From positions 1-33,208 of the forward strand of contig CALYBJ010000028.1 in assembly GCA_944412445.1 (NCBI GenBank): a stretch of 33,208 nucleotides of DNA, in the 5' to 3' direction. Shown piece after piece: positions 1 to 7,662 of the stretch; the stretch's first letter is position 1, and the number at the start of each line of letters is the position of its first letter. Origin of the DNA: an uncultured Clostridia bacterium. GTDB lineage: Bacteria > Bacillota > Clostridia > Oscillospirales > Acutalibacteraceae. The translations under genes and the position numbers were made by a program. Below the pieces are notes generated by a model. The model was not told the DNA's origin and searched no databases. It worked only from the letters and a program-made list of their open reading frames with translations.

Positions 1-33
1 ACGATACATTATAGTTTGTGTTACAGTTTTCAT
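1..33 (-). CDS. 5' end of a probable transposase gene (cut by window edge)
   Basis: Only the first 11 codons lie inside the window, reading MKTVTQTIMYR on the minus strand. A strong ribosome binding site, AAGGAGG, lies about ten bases before the ATG, so a real start is likely. The N-terminus resembles, from memory, integrase-core (DDE) transposase-like proteins of gut Clostridia, but 11 residues cannot prove that. A possible minus-strand -10 box (TATAAT) is at 132-137. The upstream bases 34-175 hold no other gene. Confidence 0.4.
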   Translation of the reverse strand, partial: MKTVTQTIMYR

Positions 34-175
34 TGACGAATAGCCTCCTTGCTGCTTTTGGTGTGCCAACTTAACTGCAACACAGGATTCGCTGTTCGTC
101 ACTTCTTTTTTTATTCTTTTGTAACACATCTATTATAAACCTACAATTGAATATAAATAATTGAGCCCATATGTA

Positions 176-204
176 TTGAATAAAAATAAAATTTGTTGTA
201 ATAT
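176..204 (+). promoter_or_regulatory. SigA-type promoter of the macro-domain gene
   Basis: TTGAAT at 176-181 and TAATAT at 199-204 are separated by exactly 17 bases. Transcription would start near 211, about 30 bases before the ATG at 240. Inferred from consensus only. Confidence 0.6.
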
Positions 205-239
205 TAAATAAATCTGATTATTGAAAGGATAAAACAATT

Positions 240-1232
240 ATGCCTTTTAAAATTGTGCGTAATGATATTACAAAAATGAATTGTGACGCAATAGTAAATG
301 CGGCAAGACCATCTTTGCTGGGCGGCGGCGGAGTTGACGGAGCTATACATAAAGCAGCCGGAAAAGGTATGCTTGCAGAATGTATGAAATTAAGAGGATG
401 CAAAGCAGGCGAAGCTAAAATTACCGGCGGATACAATCTTCCCTGCAAATATGTAATTCATACTGTCGGGCCTGTTTACTGCGACGGAAAACACGGGGAA
501 GAGGAGCTTTTGAGATCCTGTTACAGAAACTCACTGAATCTTGCGTTAAAATATAATTGTGAGACAGTTGCGTTTCCGCTTATTTCCTCAGGCGCTTACG
601 GTTACCCTAAGGATGAAGCTTTAAGGGTAGCTATAAATGAGATAATAAATTTTCTTTTCGACAACGAAATGGAAGTATTTATTGTTGTTTTTGATAAAAG
701 CAGTTTTAAAATTGCACAAAACCTTTCTGCGGATGTCAGAGAGTATATTGACGCAAATTATGTTGAAGAAAATTTACATGAAAGGCTATTTTGGACTACT
801 GACATTCCCCTGCAAAATGAATATGCACCAGAATGTATTAAGGAAGAATCAAACAGTACCTATTTAGCTCTTGGAGATATTTTTAAGACAGAAGATGAAA
901 GCTTCTCAGAAATGCTTTTAAGAAAAATAGATGAATCCGGTATGACCGATGTACAGTGTTATAAGAAAGCAAATATAAGCCGCAAGCTGTTTTCAAAAAT
1001 ACGAAGCGACAAGTATTACCGCCCGAGCAAGGTTACCGTACTAAGTTTTGCCATTGCATTGGAGCTGAGTTTTGATGAAACCAACGAAATGCTGAAAAAA
1101 GCAGGCTTTGCCCTTTCGCACAGCAACAAATTCGATATAATAATAGAGTTTTTTATAAAACGCGGCAATTATAATATTTATGAAATAAACGAAGCTCTTT
1201 TTGAATTTGACCAATGCCTGCTTGGCGGTTAA
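240..1232 (+). CDS. Macro-domain protein with C-terminal helix-turn-helix
   Basis: Residues 1 to about 155 form a macro (ADP-ribose-binding) domain: NAA at 20-22, the glycine-rich loop GGGGVDGAIH at 28-37 and ISSGAYGYP at 115-123 are the usual nucleotide-contact segments. Macro domains bind or hydrolyse ADP-ribose derivatives. Residues of roughly 221-290 look like an XRE-type helix-turn-helix (ISRKLFSKIRSD as the recognition-helix region), followed by a 40-residue helical tail. The fusion suggests an ADP-ribose-responsive DNA-binding protein, but that is inference. AAAGGA at 224-229 precedes the ATG at a good distance. A VWA gene follows 99 bases downstream in the same direction and is probably functionally paired. 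The ligand and DNA target are unknown. Confidence 0.82.
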   Translation: MPFKIVRNDITKMNCDAIVNAARPSLLGGGGVDGAIHKAAGKGMLAECMKLRGCKAGEAKITGGYNLPCKYVIHTVGPVYCDGKHGEEELLRSCYRNSLNLALKYNCETVAFPLISSGAYGYPKDEALRVAINEIINFLFDNEMEVFIVVFDKSSFKIAQNLSADVREYIDANYVEENLHERLFWTTDIPLQNEYAPECIKEESNSTYLALGDIFKTEDESFSEMLLRKIDESGMTDVQCYKKANISRKLFSKIRSDKYYRPSKVTVLSFAIALELSFDETNEMLKKAGFALSHSNKFDIIIEFFIKRGNYNIYEINEALFEFDQCLLGG

Positions 1233-1274
1233 TGTCGCCCGGCAGGTGACCAAACACATGGAAAAATCCTCTAT

Positions 1275-1310
1275 AATGCAGTTGTAAGTAAAAAAACTTA
1301 TAACTGCATT
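1275..1310 (+). promoter_or_regulatory. Intercistronic stem-loop before the VWA gene
   Basis: A 14-bp stem (AATGCAGTTGTAAG paired with CTTATAACTGCATT, one G-U pair) closes an 8-base A-rich loop. No T-run follows, so it is not a standard terminator. A perfect TATAAT at 1272-1277 overlaps its left foot but has no convincing -35 box. It could be an mRNA processing or stability element between the macro and VWA genes, or an operator for the upstream HTH protein. Confidence 0.5.
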
Positions 1311-1331
1311 AAATTATTTGGAGGTTTTAAA

Positions 1332-1982
1332 ATGCAAAACAATCATTCTACAGAGCTTGTATTTATTCTTGACAGAAGCGGATCAATGTCAGGCCTTGAG
1401 GCGGATACAATAGGAGGTTTTAATTCATTAATAAAAGAGCAGCGCAAAAAAACCGGGAAATGCTATGTTTCCACCATATTGTTCGATAGCTTCAGTGAAG
1501 TTCTTCATGACAGAATTGATTTGAATGATGTGCCCGAAATGACATCGGACGACTATGTTGTCAAAGGATGCACAGCGCTGATTGATGCATTGGGCGGCGC
1601 CATACGACACATCGGAGATATTCACAAATATGCAAGACCAGAAGATGTTCCCGAGCACACAATGTTTGTGATAATGACAGACGGAATGGAAAATGCAAGC
1701 AGGTTTTATACATCGAAAGATGTAAAAGGTCTTATAGACCGCTGTAAAACAAAATACGGCTGGGAATTTCTTTTTATCGGTGCAAATATTGACGCTGTTG
1801 AAACTGCGAAAAATTATGGCATTGACAGAACGAGAGCCGTTAACTATAATTCAGACAGCTTAGGCACAGCAATTGCTTTTCAGGCCGTATGTACTGCGGC
1901 GACAAATTTAAGAGAATCCGTAGGAGTCAGTGATGACTGGAGCGCAGCAATTGATAATGATTATAAAAAAAGAAAACGATAA
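1332..1982 (+). CDS. VWA-domain protein (TerY-like)
   Basis: This 216-residue cytosolic protein is nearly all one von Willebrand factor A domain. The metal-ion-dependent adhesion site is complete: DRSGS at 14-18, a threonine at 81 (GCTALIDAL) and an aspartate at 117 (MTDGMENAS). No signal peptide or membrane segment is seen. Stand-alone bacterial VWA proteins of this size (TerY-like) usually act as metal-dependent protein-interaction modules in stress or surveillance systems. GGAGGT at 1320-1325 is the ribosome binding site. The macro/HTH gene upstream on the same strand suggests a two-gene module; the partner or substrate cannot be read from the sequence. Confidence 0.85.
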   Translation: MQNNHSTELVFILDRSGSMSGLEADTIGGFNSLIKEQRKKTGKCYVSTILFDSFSEVLHDRIDLNDVPEMTSDDYVVKGCTALIDALGGAIRHIGDIHKYARPEDVPEHTMFVIMTDGMENASRFYTSKDVKGLIDRCKTKYGWEFLFIGANIDAVETAKNYGIDRTRAVNYNSDSLGTAIAFQAVCTAATNLRESVGVSDDWSAAIDNDYKKRKR

Positions 1983-2048
1983 TTTGCAAGTAACTGGATT
2001 AATTTATGGTAAAACAAAAAATATAGCCCATGCTTCATGTAATTGGAG

Positions 2049-2076
2049 TTGACAGCTTAAACAGTTTTGATATAAA
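2049..2076 (+). promoter_or_regulatory. Promoter-like sequence just upstream of a terminator
   Basis: TTGACA at 2049-2054 and TATAAA at 2071-2076 are 16 bases apart. The terminator at 2096-2120 lies so close that a transcript would be only about 40 nt. It may be a chance match or a relic. Confidence 0.35.
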
Positions 2077-2095
2077 ATATTCTAATTTTCCTTTT

Positions 2096-2120
2096 ACCGT
2101 CCTTTAAGGGCGGTATTTTT
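2096..2120 (+). terminator. Rho-independent terminator after the VWA gene
   Basis: The stem ACCGTCCTT / AAGGGCGGT (one G-U pair) is followed by TATTTTT. It lies 113 bases after the VWA stop and would end the macro-VWA transcript. The rest of the gap from 2121 to 2202 holds nothing recognised. Confidence 0.75.
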
Positions 2121-2202
2121 ATACCTGAAAAGAGGCGGCAACATAATCGATTTGTCAATCTGTTTAAAGCCTTTTCATATATACCTCAACAATAAAAAAT
2201 GC

Positions 2203-2236
2203 AAAAAAACCTTGTAACCGAATAAGTTACAAGGTT
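2203..2236 (-). terminator. Terminator of the tRNA-fMet gene
   Basis: Read on the minus strand, an 11-bp perfect stem (AACCTTGTAAC / GTTACAAGGTT) is followed by seven T residues. It begins six bases after the CCA end of the tRNA, so the tRNA is a single-gene transcript. Confidence 0.85.
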
Positions 2237-2241
2237 TTAAC

Positions 2242-2319
<78 letters not shown>

Positions 2320-2344
2320 ATATCTGATTTCTGATTGCTTAAGT

Positions 2345-2373
2345 ATTATACTATATTTAAAATTAAATTGCAA
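2345..2373 (-). promoter_or_regulatory. Promoter of tRNA-fMet
   Basis: On the minus strand TTGCAA (2368-2373) and a perfect TATAAT (2345-2350) are 17 bases apart. The -10 box ends about 25 bases before the mature tRNA 5' end. Confidence 0.75.
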
Positions 2374-2462
2374 TAGTTTTTTTAATTTTTTTTTGATTTT
2401 ATTTTTGCGTAAACAGATTTTTTTTACAAATAATAAAGTTATCAAATAAAAGGAGTGATTAT

Positions 2463-2654
2463 ATGCAGAATATTACGGCAAAAGAGCTCTCAGCAATTGA
2501 AGATCAGCTTAACAGCGAGCAGCTTCTTATTAAGAAGTATAAAAATTATGCGGAAATGTGTCAGGATGCTCAGATTAAAACTACATGCCAGCAGCTTGCT
2601 GCTCAGCATAAAACCCATTATGACACGATAATGAACTATTTAAGCACAAATTAA
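2463..2654 (+). CDS. Small helical protein next to a CotF-like gene
   Basis: This 63-residue protein is predicted all-helical, without a signal peptide or membrane segment. It is rich in Gln, Lys and Ala, with charged heptad-like spacing (KELSAIEDQLNSEQLLIKKY). The size and composition fit the short ferritin-like/CotF-like helical hairpins that often precede CotF-family genes in Clostridia. A partner role in the spore coat is inferred from the neighbour only. AAAGGAG lies just before the ATG. The next gene starts 18 bases later, so the two are probably co-transcribed. Confidence 0.65.
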   Translation: MQNITAKELSAIEDQLNSEQLLIKKYKNYAEMCQDAQIKTTCQQLAAQHKTHYDTIMNYLSTN

Positions 2655-2672
2655 AAGGGAAGTGTAATTTAT

Positions 2673-2945
2673 ATGAATCAGCAGCAAATGACGGATAAGG
2701 AAATTATGGACGACATTCTTTCCTCTCAGAAGCATATTACGGACTCTTACAATTCTTATTCCAATGAATGTGTAAACCAGCAACTGAGAACAGATTTTTT
2801 AAATATTTTAAGAGATGAACACAACATTCAGCAAAGCGTGTTCGATCAAATGAAAACAAGAGGCTGGTATAATCCGGCGAATGCAGATCAGCAGCAGGTT
2901 TCGGCTGCATATACAAAGTTCAGCAATATTCAGCAGACACTTTAA
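2673..2945 (+). CDS. CotF-family spore coat protein
   Basis: The 90-residue product is helical and Gln/Asn-rich. It shows the CotF-family pattern: an early segment DKEIMDDILSSQKHI, then YSNECVNQQLR, then a helix around RDEHNIQQSVFDQMKTRGWY with a Gly-Trp-Tyr turn, and a Gln-rich C-terminus. CotF-like proteins are deposited in the coat of developing endospores. The ribosome binding site AAGGGAAG is moderate. It forms a two-gene unit with the 63-residue helical protein upstream and is followed by a hairpin. Confidence 0.75.
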   Translation: MNQQQMTDKEIMDDILSSQKHITDSYNSYSNECVNQQLRTDFLNILRDEHNIQQSVFDQMKTRGWYNPANADQQQVSAAYTKFSNIQQTL

Positions 2946-2952
2946 TCAAAAA

Positions 2953-2982
2953 GATTCCGCATGAGCAAGCATATGCGGAATC
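2953..2982. terminator. Hairpin between convergent genes
   Basis: A 10-bp perfect stem (GATTCCGCAT / ATGCGGAATC) lies between the stop of the coat gene and the stop of the convergent CNNM/CBS gene. The T-run is weak on both strands, so it may serve both directions with modest strength. Confidence 0.5.
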
Positions 2983-3001
2983 CTTGTATATTTAATGATT
3001 T

Positions 3002-4282
3002 TTATAGGGCTTCATTAACGGCATCCTTATTATCTTTGCGGTTTTTCTTCATGATTTTCGCATAGGTTACGCGGTGAGAATCAGTTTGCGCAACGATAAT
3101 ATGATAATTATCAAAATCGAAGCAATCTCCCTCCGATGGCACTTTTCCAAGCATATCCATAATCCAGCCGCCCACTGAAACACTATCAGTTTCAGCGTCT
3201 ATGCAGAGCTTCTTTTTAAAATCGTCAAAGCTCATAGAACAGTTTACCATACAGCTGTCATTGGAAAGCTTTTTAATGTCGTCAATTACTTCGTCGTGTT
3301 CGTCCCAAATTTCACCTACAAGCTCCTCTAAAATATCCTCCATTGAAACAAGTCCCATTGTTCCGCCGTACTCATCAACTACAACGGCGATATGAACCTT
3401 TTTCTTTTGAAGAAGCTTTAAAAGGTCCTTTACCAGCTCGGATTTGTGAATAAACAGGGGAGGAGTCATAATTTCCCTGATACTTTTGTTTGTTATGCCG
3501 CAGCCTACATAAAAATCTTTTTGGTGAATGATTCCTACCACATTGTCAATATTATCATCATATACAAGTATTCTTGAATATCCAGTTGAAGTGAATTTTT
3601 CAGCAACCTCGCTTTTTTCAGCATCTATGGATACAGCTTCGATATCAACTCTGTGGGTAAGAATATCCTCCGCTTTAAGCATGGAAAATTCAATTGCATT
3701 TCTTAACAGATTCTCCTGAGAATTATCAATAACACCTTCCTGATGTACTTCATCAACAATCATCAAAAGCTCTTCCTGCGACATTTTTGCCTCATTATCC
3801 GGCCTTAAAACCTTCGATAAGAGCTTTTTCCATGCAGAAAATATAAAATTCAAAGGAGTTAATAAAATTATAAAAAATTTAATTATTCTCGAAGAAAACA
3901 TCGCAAACTTTTCCGGATAGTCTTTAGCAATGCTTTTCGGCGTAATTTCCCCGAATATAAGAACAACTACCGTAATCACAACGGTAGATACTGTTGCGCC
4001 GATACTTCCCAGCAAATCCACAAACAGCACGGTTCCTATGGAAGCGACCGCAATATTTACAATATTGTTTCCGATTAAAATTGTTGACAGAAGCTTATCG
4101 TAATTTTCGGATAAGGACAACGCAAGGGAGGCCTTCTTGTTGCCGGCTTCCGAAAGCGTTTTAAGCCTTATTTTGTTGATTGAAGAAAACGCGGTTTCTG
4201 TTGCCGAAAAATAAGCGGACATAATAATGCAAAAGATAATAACTAAAATATATGGTATTGCAGTATCATTCATAATTAACAT
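3002..4282 (-). CDS. CNNM/CBS-pair membrane protein (CorC/HlyC family)
   Basis: The N-terminal ~190 residues hold three to four membrane segments of the CNNM domain, with the signature SATETAFSSINKIRLK and a conserved FGEITPKSIAK stretch. A CBS pair follows (about 205-325, including EDILTHRVDIEAV and VVVDEYGGTMGLVSMEDILEE), then a C-terminal CorC_HlyC domain. The family is implicated in Mg2+ and Co2+ transport or efflux, although it was once called hemolysin C. At 426 residues it is full length. AAGGTG precedes the first ATG closely, and an in-frame ATG at 4273 is an alternative start. A strong promoter lies at 4457-4485, leaving an unusually long leader of about 165 nt. Confidence 0.88.
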   Translation of the reverse strand: MLIMNDTAIPYILVIIFCIIMSAYFSATETAFSSINKIRLKTLSEAGNKKASLALSLSENYDKLLSTILIGNNIVNIAVASIGTVLFVDLLGSIGATVSTVVITVVVLIFGEITPKSIAKDYPEKFAMFSSRIIKFFIILLTPLNFIFSAWKKLLSKVLRPDNEAKMSQEELLMIVDEVHQEGVIDNSQENLLRNAIEFSMLKAEDILTHRVDIEAVSIDAEKSEVAEKFTSTGYSRILVYDDNIDNVVGIIHQKDFYVGCGITNKSIREIMTPPLFIHKSELVKDLLKLLQKKKVHIAVVVDEYGGTMGLVSMEDILEELVGEIWDEHDEVIDDIKKLSNDSCMVNCSMSFDDFKKKLCIDAETDSVSVGGWIMDMLGKVPSEGDCFDFDNYHIIVAQTDSHRVTYAKIMKKNRKDNKDAVNEAL

Positions 4283-4318
4283 ATCACCTTAAAATAATAA
4301 TAAAAAACAGAAAAACAC

Positions 4319-4340
4319 ATCCGCAAAAAAATTTGCAGAT
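4319..4340 (-). promoter_or_regulatory. Terminator-like hairpin in the CNNM/CBS gene leader
   Basis: On the minus strand ATCTGCAAA pairs with TTTGCGGAT (one G-U pair), followed by two T-rich runs (TTTTT, then TTTTTT after CTG). It lies between the promoter at 4457-4485 and the start codon at 4282, so it could terminate mnmA read-through or act as an attenuator. Smaller stems upstream in the leader include GTCC/GGAC near 4413-4425. No known riboswitch class was recognised. Confidence 0.5.
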
Positions 4341-4456
4341 ATGCTTTATTCAAATAATTAAATTCAATTTTATAAAATGCAAACAGAAACAATGCTTGCC
4401 GCTACTGTCAGTGTCCATATAGGACAAAATCCCTCCGATAAATATAATTTAACAAA

Positions 4457-4485
4457 ATAATAACAGAGAATTACTGATTTGTCAA
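4457..4485 (-). promoter_or_regulatory. Promoter for the CNNM/CBS gene
   Basis: On the minus strand a perfect TTGACA (4480-4485) and TATTAT (4457-4462) are separated by 17 bases. It starts 12 bases after the mnmA stop. Confidence 0.75.
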
Positions 4486-4496
4486 GAAGAAAGACT

Positions 4497-5567
4497 TCAA
4501 ACTATAATTCCGCCGCCTAAAACAATTCCGTTATTATCATAGAGAACGGCGGACTGGCCTTTGGCAGGAGCTCTCTGAGGCTGATCAAATAAAATTTTTA
4601 CTTCGTTATCACCTGTCTGAAAAGCCGCTGCAGGCTGTTCGGTGTGTCTGTATCTAATTTTTGCCGTACAGCGCACGCCGCCACTGAATTTATCCTTAGA
4701 CACAAAGTTAAAATCTTCAATATTAACTTCGTTTTCATAGAGATTTTTGTCATCGGACAGCATTACGCTATTGTCTGAAATATTTTTGTTTTTTACATAC
4801 ATCGGCTGTCCCAAAGCAATACCGAGGCCTTTTCTCTGTCCTATAGTGTAATTGATTATTCCGTTATGCTGGCCCAAAACATCTCCGTCACAGCTGATAA
4901 ACTTTCCCTTTGGATACATTTTGCCGGTAGCTTCACGGATAAACCTGCCGTAATCACCGTCATGAATAAAGCAGATATCTTGACTGTCGCTTTTCTTTGC
5001 GTTCACAAATCCGTTTTTTTCTGCTATGGCTCTGACCTCATCTTTCGACAATTCAGAAAGGGGAAAGACAGTCCTTTTTATTTGCTCCTGACTAAGACAG
5101 TAAAGAAAATAACTTTGATCTTTTTTTAAATCTTTTGCTTTTTTTATGTAATATCTGCCGTCTTCCTTATTAAATCCCCTTTCGGCATAATGTCCGGTAG
5201 CTATTGCTTCACATCCGTATTTATCCGCGAAATCAAGCAAAAGCTTAAATTTAATATGCTTATTGCATTGAACGCAGGGATTGGGAGTGCCGCCTTTTTC
5301 ATAGGTTTTTATAAAATTATCAATTACATGTTTTCTAAAATGCAGTGAAGCGTCATGATAAATAAATGGCATATTCAATTTATCGCATACGCTTTGAGCG
5401 TCTTCAACATCGCTGTGATACTCATTTAAAGGATATCCGAAAAGGGCGTCTGACTTGTCAAACATTTTAAAATTAATTCCAATGCAATCATATCCTTTTT
5501 CCTGCATCAGCAGTGCGGTAACAGAGCTGTCAATACCGCCGCTCATGGCAATCAGAGCTTTTTTCAT
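4497..5567 (-). CDS. mnmA: tRNA-uridine 2-sulfurtransferase MnmA
   Basis: MnmA installs sulfur at C2 of the wobble uridine (U34) of tRNA-Lys, -Glu and -Gln, using ATP and persulfide sulfur from a cysteine desulfurase. The PP-loop SGGIDSS is at 9-15. The two catalytic cysteines are C98 (in PNPCVQCN) and C199 (in SDSQDICF), so the enzyme should be active. GHY near 125-127 and the TIGQRKGLG segment are also family hallmarks. At 356 residues it is full length. It starts only 11 bases after nadA and is probably translated from the same mRNA; both need sulfur or Fe-S chemistry, but no desulfurase gene is in the window. Confidence 0.96.
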   Translation of the reverse strand: MKKALIAMSGGIDSSVTALLMQEKGYDCIGINFKMFDKSDALFGYPLNEYHSDVEDAQSVCDKLNMPFIYHDASLHFRKHVIDNFIKTYEKGGTPNPCVQCNKHIKFKLLLDFADKYGCEAIATGHYAERGFNKEDGRYYIKKAKDLKKDQSYFLYCLSQEQIKRTVFPLSELSKDEVRAIAEKNGFVNAKKSDSQDICFIHDGDYGRFIREATGKMYPKGKFISCDGDVLGQHNGIINYTIGQRKGLGIALGQPMYVKNKNISDNSVMLSDDKNLYENEVNIEDFNFVSKDKFSGGVRCTAKIRYRHTEQPAAAFQTGDNEVKILFDQPQRAPAKGQSAVLYDNNGIVLGGGIIV

Positions 5568-5578
5568 ATTTCCACCGA

Positions 5579-6493
5579 TTATCCTAACTCTATCATTTTA
5601 TTAATGCACTTTACAGCCTTGTCCATTGTATCACGGCTTAAATTTATTTCAAAACCGCCTTTGCCGCTTACGGCATTATAAACATCAACGATAGTAGTAA
5701 GCTTCATGTCATCGCATATAAGAGCCTTTGACATAGGATAAAACTTTTTATCAGGGCACATTACCTGCAAATGCTGAACAATGCTGTTTTCTGTTCCGAT
5801 AATAAATTCTTTATTGTCTGATACTTTAGCAAAATTCATTATATCGGCAGTTGAACCTGCAAAGTCAGCCAAGGCTGTAACTTCCTTTTTACATTCCGGA
5901 TGAACAAGCAAAAGCGCCTCAGGGTGACTTTTTTTTGCGTTTTCCGCTTCTTCTTTTGTTATGGCAGCATGAACAGGACAGCCGCCGTCTAACAGAACAA
6001 CATTTTTTTCCGGACATTTTTCTGCAACAAATGCACCCAAGTTGCAGTCAGGAATAAAAAGAATATTTTTATTGGGAAGTTTTTTTACGATTTTAACCGC
6101 AGATGATGATGTCACACAGACATCACAAACAGTTTTAAGCTCAGTCGTTGTATTTATATATGCTACAACCGTATAATCTTTATATTTTTCTTCTTTTAGC
6201 TTTTGAATATATTCCTTGGAGAACTGTTCCGCCATAGGGCAGCCTGCATCACCGTTAGCGATTAAAACTCTTTTTTCGGGAGATAAAAGCTTTGCCGTCT
6301 CAGCCATAAAGCGAACACCGCACATAAGAAGCGTTTTGTTAGACACTTTAGAAGCCTTTACGCTTAGTGCATAGGAGTCGCCGGAAAAATCCGCAACCTC
6401 AAGAATATCTTCACTCTGATAGCTGTGAGCAAGTATACAAATGTCATTTTCCTTTTTAAGTCTTATGATTTCATCCTGTATTTCTCTCAACAT
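5579..6493 (-). CDS. nadA: Quinolinate synthase NadA
   Basis: NadA condenses iminoaspartate with dihydroxyacetone phosphate to quinolinate, the first ring of NAD de novo synthesis. At 304 residues it matches the short clade. The three [4Fe-4S] ligands are visible by motif and spacing: C85 (GDAGCPMAE), C172 (GGCPVH) and C260 (ICDDMK). The substrate motifs MAETAKLLSPEK and HPEC are present. AAGGTGG precedes the ATG. nadB and nadC, the usual partners, are not adjacent. The gene has its own promoter at 6525-6553 and leads into mnmA. Confidence 0.95.
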   Translation of the reverse strand: MLREIQDEIIRLKKENDICILAHSYQSEDILEVADFSGDSYALSVKASKVSNKTLLMCGVRFMAETAKLLSPEKRVLIANGDAGCPMAEQFSKEYIQKLKEEKYKDYTVVAYINTTTELKTVCDVCVTSSSAVKIVKKLPNKNILFIPDCNLGAFVAEKCPEKNVVLLDGGCPVHAAITKEEAENAKKSHPEALLLVHPECKKEVTALADFAGSTADIMNFAKVSDNKEFIIGTENSIVQHLQVMCPDKKFYPMSKALICDDMKLTTIVDVYNAVSGKGGFEINLSRDTMDKAVKCINKMIELG

Positions 6494-6524
6494 AAGCTAT
6501 TCCACCTTAAATATCATTAAATTA

Positions 6525-6553
6525 ATTATATAATTAACGCCCTGCAAAGTCAA
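6525..6553 (-). promoter_or_regulatory. Promoter of nadA-mnmA
   Basis: On the minus strand TTGACT (6548-6553) and a perfect TATAAT (6525-6530) are 17 bases apart, giving a leader of about 25 nt. Confidence 0.75.
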
Positions 6554-6562
6554 CAATATGCT

Positions 6563-7543
6563 TTATTTACCGTATTCCTCAAGACTTCTGAATTCATATC
6601 CCATATTCCTTACGGTATCAATTATATCACCTAAAGCCTGTGCATTATCCGAAGACACAGCGTGAAGAAGTATCACAGCTCCGGGATGAATCCTGTCAGT
6701 AACTGTTTTCAGTGCGTAATCAGCACCTTTTTGATTATTGATATCCCAGTCAGCATAAGCAAGAGACCAAAAAACGCTTAAATATCCCAGAGAACCTACA
6801 AGATCAAGAGCGCAGTCAGAATATTCGCCTTTGGGAAATCTGAAATAAGGAGAAGAATATCCGTAATTTGTTCTTATATAATCGTCAAACGCCTTTATTT
6901 CTGCTGTCATCTGACTTCTTGTAAGCTCGTCCATGGAAGGATGAGTATCTGTATGATTGCCTACAATATGACCCTCGTTAATCATTCTTGCGATGGATTC
7001 CGGGTCAGATTTCATTTCATCAACAGTGCAAAAAAAAGCCGCCGGCACATTTTTTTCTTTTAAAGCATCAAGTATTATTCCGGTGTATCCGTTATCATAA
7101 CCCACATCAAAAGTCAAATATACAATTTTTTCTGTAGCTTTATTATCAAGAGTAAGAGCCTTAAAATTATTCTCATCAAAATATTTTTGGCTGTTTACTG
7201 AAATTGCATTAGCCGTTTCATTTTCGGCGACACCGAAGCTGTGAGCGATTTTTTCAGTGGAAAGTCCTTTTGTATTATCAGGGTCAGATGTTATAAAATC
7301 AATCAAGGGCAAAGGAGAAAGTCCTGTCAGAGTGCTTGCCGAGCTGCTTTTTTCTCCGTATTCAACATCCGTTACCGTTGTTTTTTGTGTCTGCGTCTCA
7401 GCAGTTGATTCTTCAGTTGTCTCATCATTTCTTGCATCTGCTTCGCTTCCCGTATTCAGCGACGCATTACTGGTTTTTCCGCCGCATGAAGCAAGGGATG
7501 CAAGCAAGCCCAACATCAATATAAAAGATATAAATTTTTTCAT
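6563..7543 (-). CDS. pdaA: PdaA-type polysaccharide deacetylase lipoprotein
   Basis: The 326-residue product starts with a lipoprotein signal ending in LASC, cleaved before C20, then a Ser/Thr/Glu-rich linker. A NodB-type deacetylase domain follows. Its metal and catalytic motifs are TFDVGYDNGYT (the PdaA subgroup has this variant instead of TFDDG), GNHTDTHPSM with the two metal histidines, FRFPKGEYS, and a final LLHAVS. PdaA removes the acetyl group from N-acetylmuramic acid on the way to muramic delta-lactam of the spore cortex. The ATG at 7543 is preferred because GGTGAT sits at proper distance and the signal peptide begins there; an upstream in-frame ATG at 7603 overlaps the promoter. The family assignment is firm, the exact substrate less so. 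Confidence 0.85.
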   Translation of the reverse strand: MKKFISFILMLGLLASLASCGGKTSNASLNTGSEADARNDETTEESTAETQTQKTTVTDVEYGEKSSSASTLTGLSPLPLIDFITSDPDNTKGLSTEKIAHSFGVAENETANAISVNSQKYFDENNFKALTLDNKATEKIVYLTFDVGYDNGYTGIILDALKEKNVPAAFFCTVDEMKSDPESIARMINEGHIVGNHTDTHPSMDELTRSQMTAEIKAFDDYIRTNYGYSSPYFRFPKGEYSDCALDLVGSLGYLSVFWSLAYADWDINNQKGADYALKTVTDRIHPGAVILLHAVSSDNAQALGDIIDTVRNMGYEFRSLEEYGK

Positions 7544-7574
7544 AGTATCACCGTACAAATTAATTATGTAAACA

Positions 7575-7603
7575 ATTTTATGATAAAAATAAACCGGTGT
7601 CAA
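7575..7603 (-). promoter_or_regulatory. Promoter of the pdaA-like gene
   Basis: On the minus strand TTGACA (7598-7603) and TAAAAT (7575-7580) are 17 bases apart. Its -35 box directly abuts the -35 box of the divergent promoter at 7604. Confidence 0.7.
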
Positions 7604-7632
7604 TTGATTTTTTTAATGAAATAAGTTATAAT
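7604..7632 (+). promoter_or_regulatory. Divergent promoter of the 105-residue gene
   Basis: TTGATT (7604-7609) and a perfect TATAAT (7627-7632) are 17 bases apart. Transcription from here rules out the upstream in-frame ATG at 7597 as the start of the following gene. Confidence 0.7.
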
Positions 7633-7662
7633 TTAAAATATAAAAATGAAAGAGATGATACA

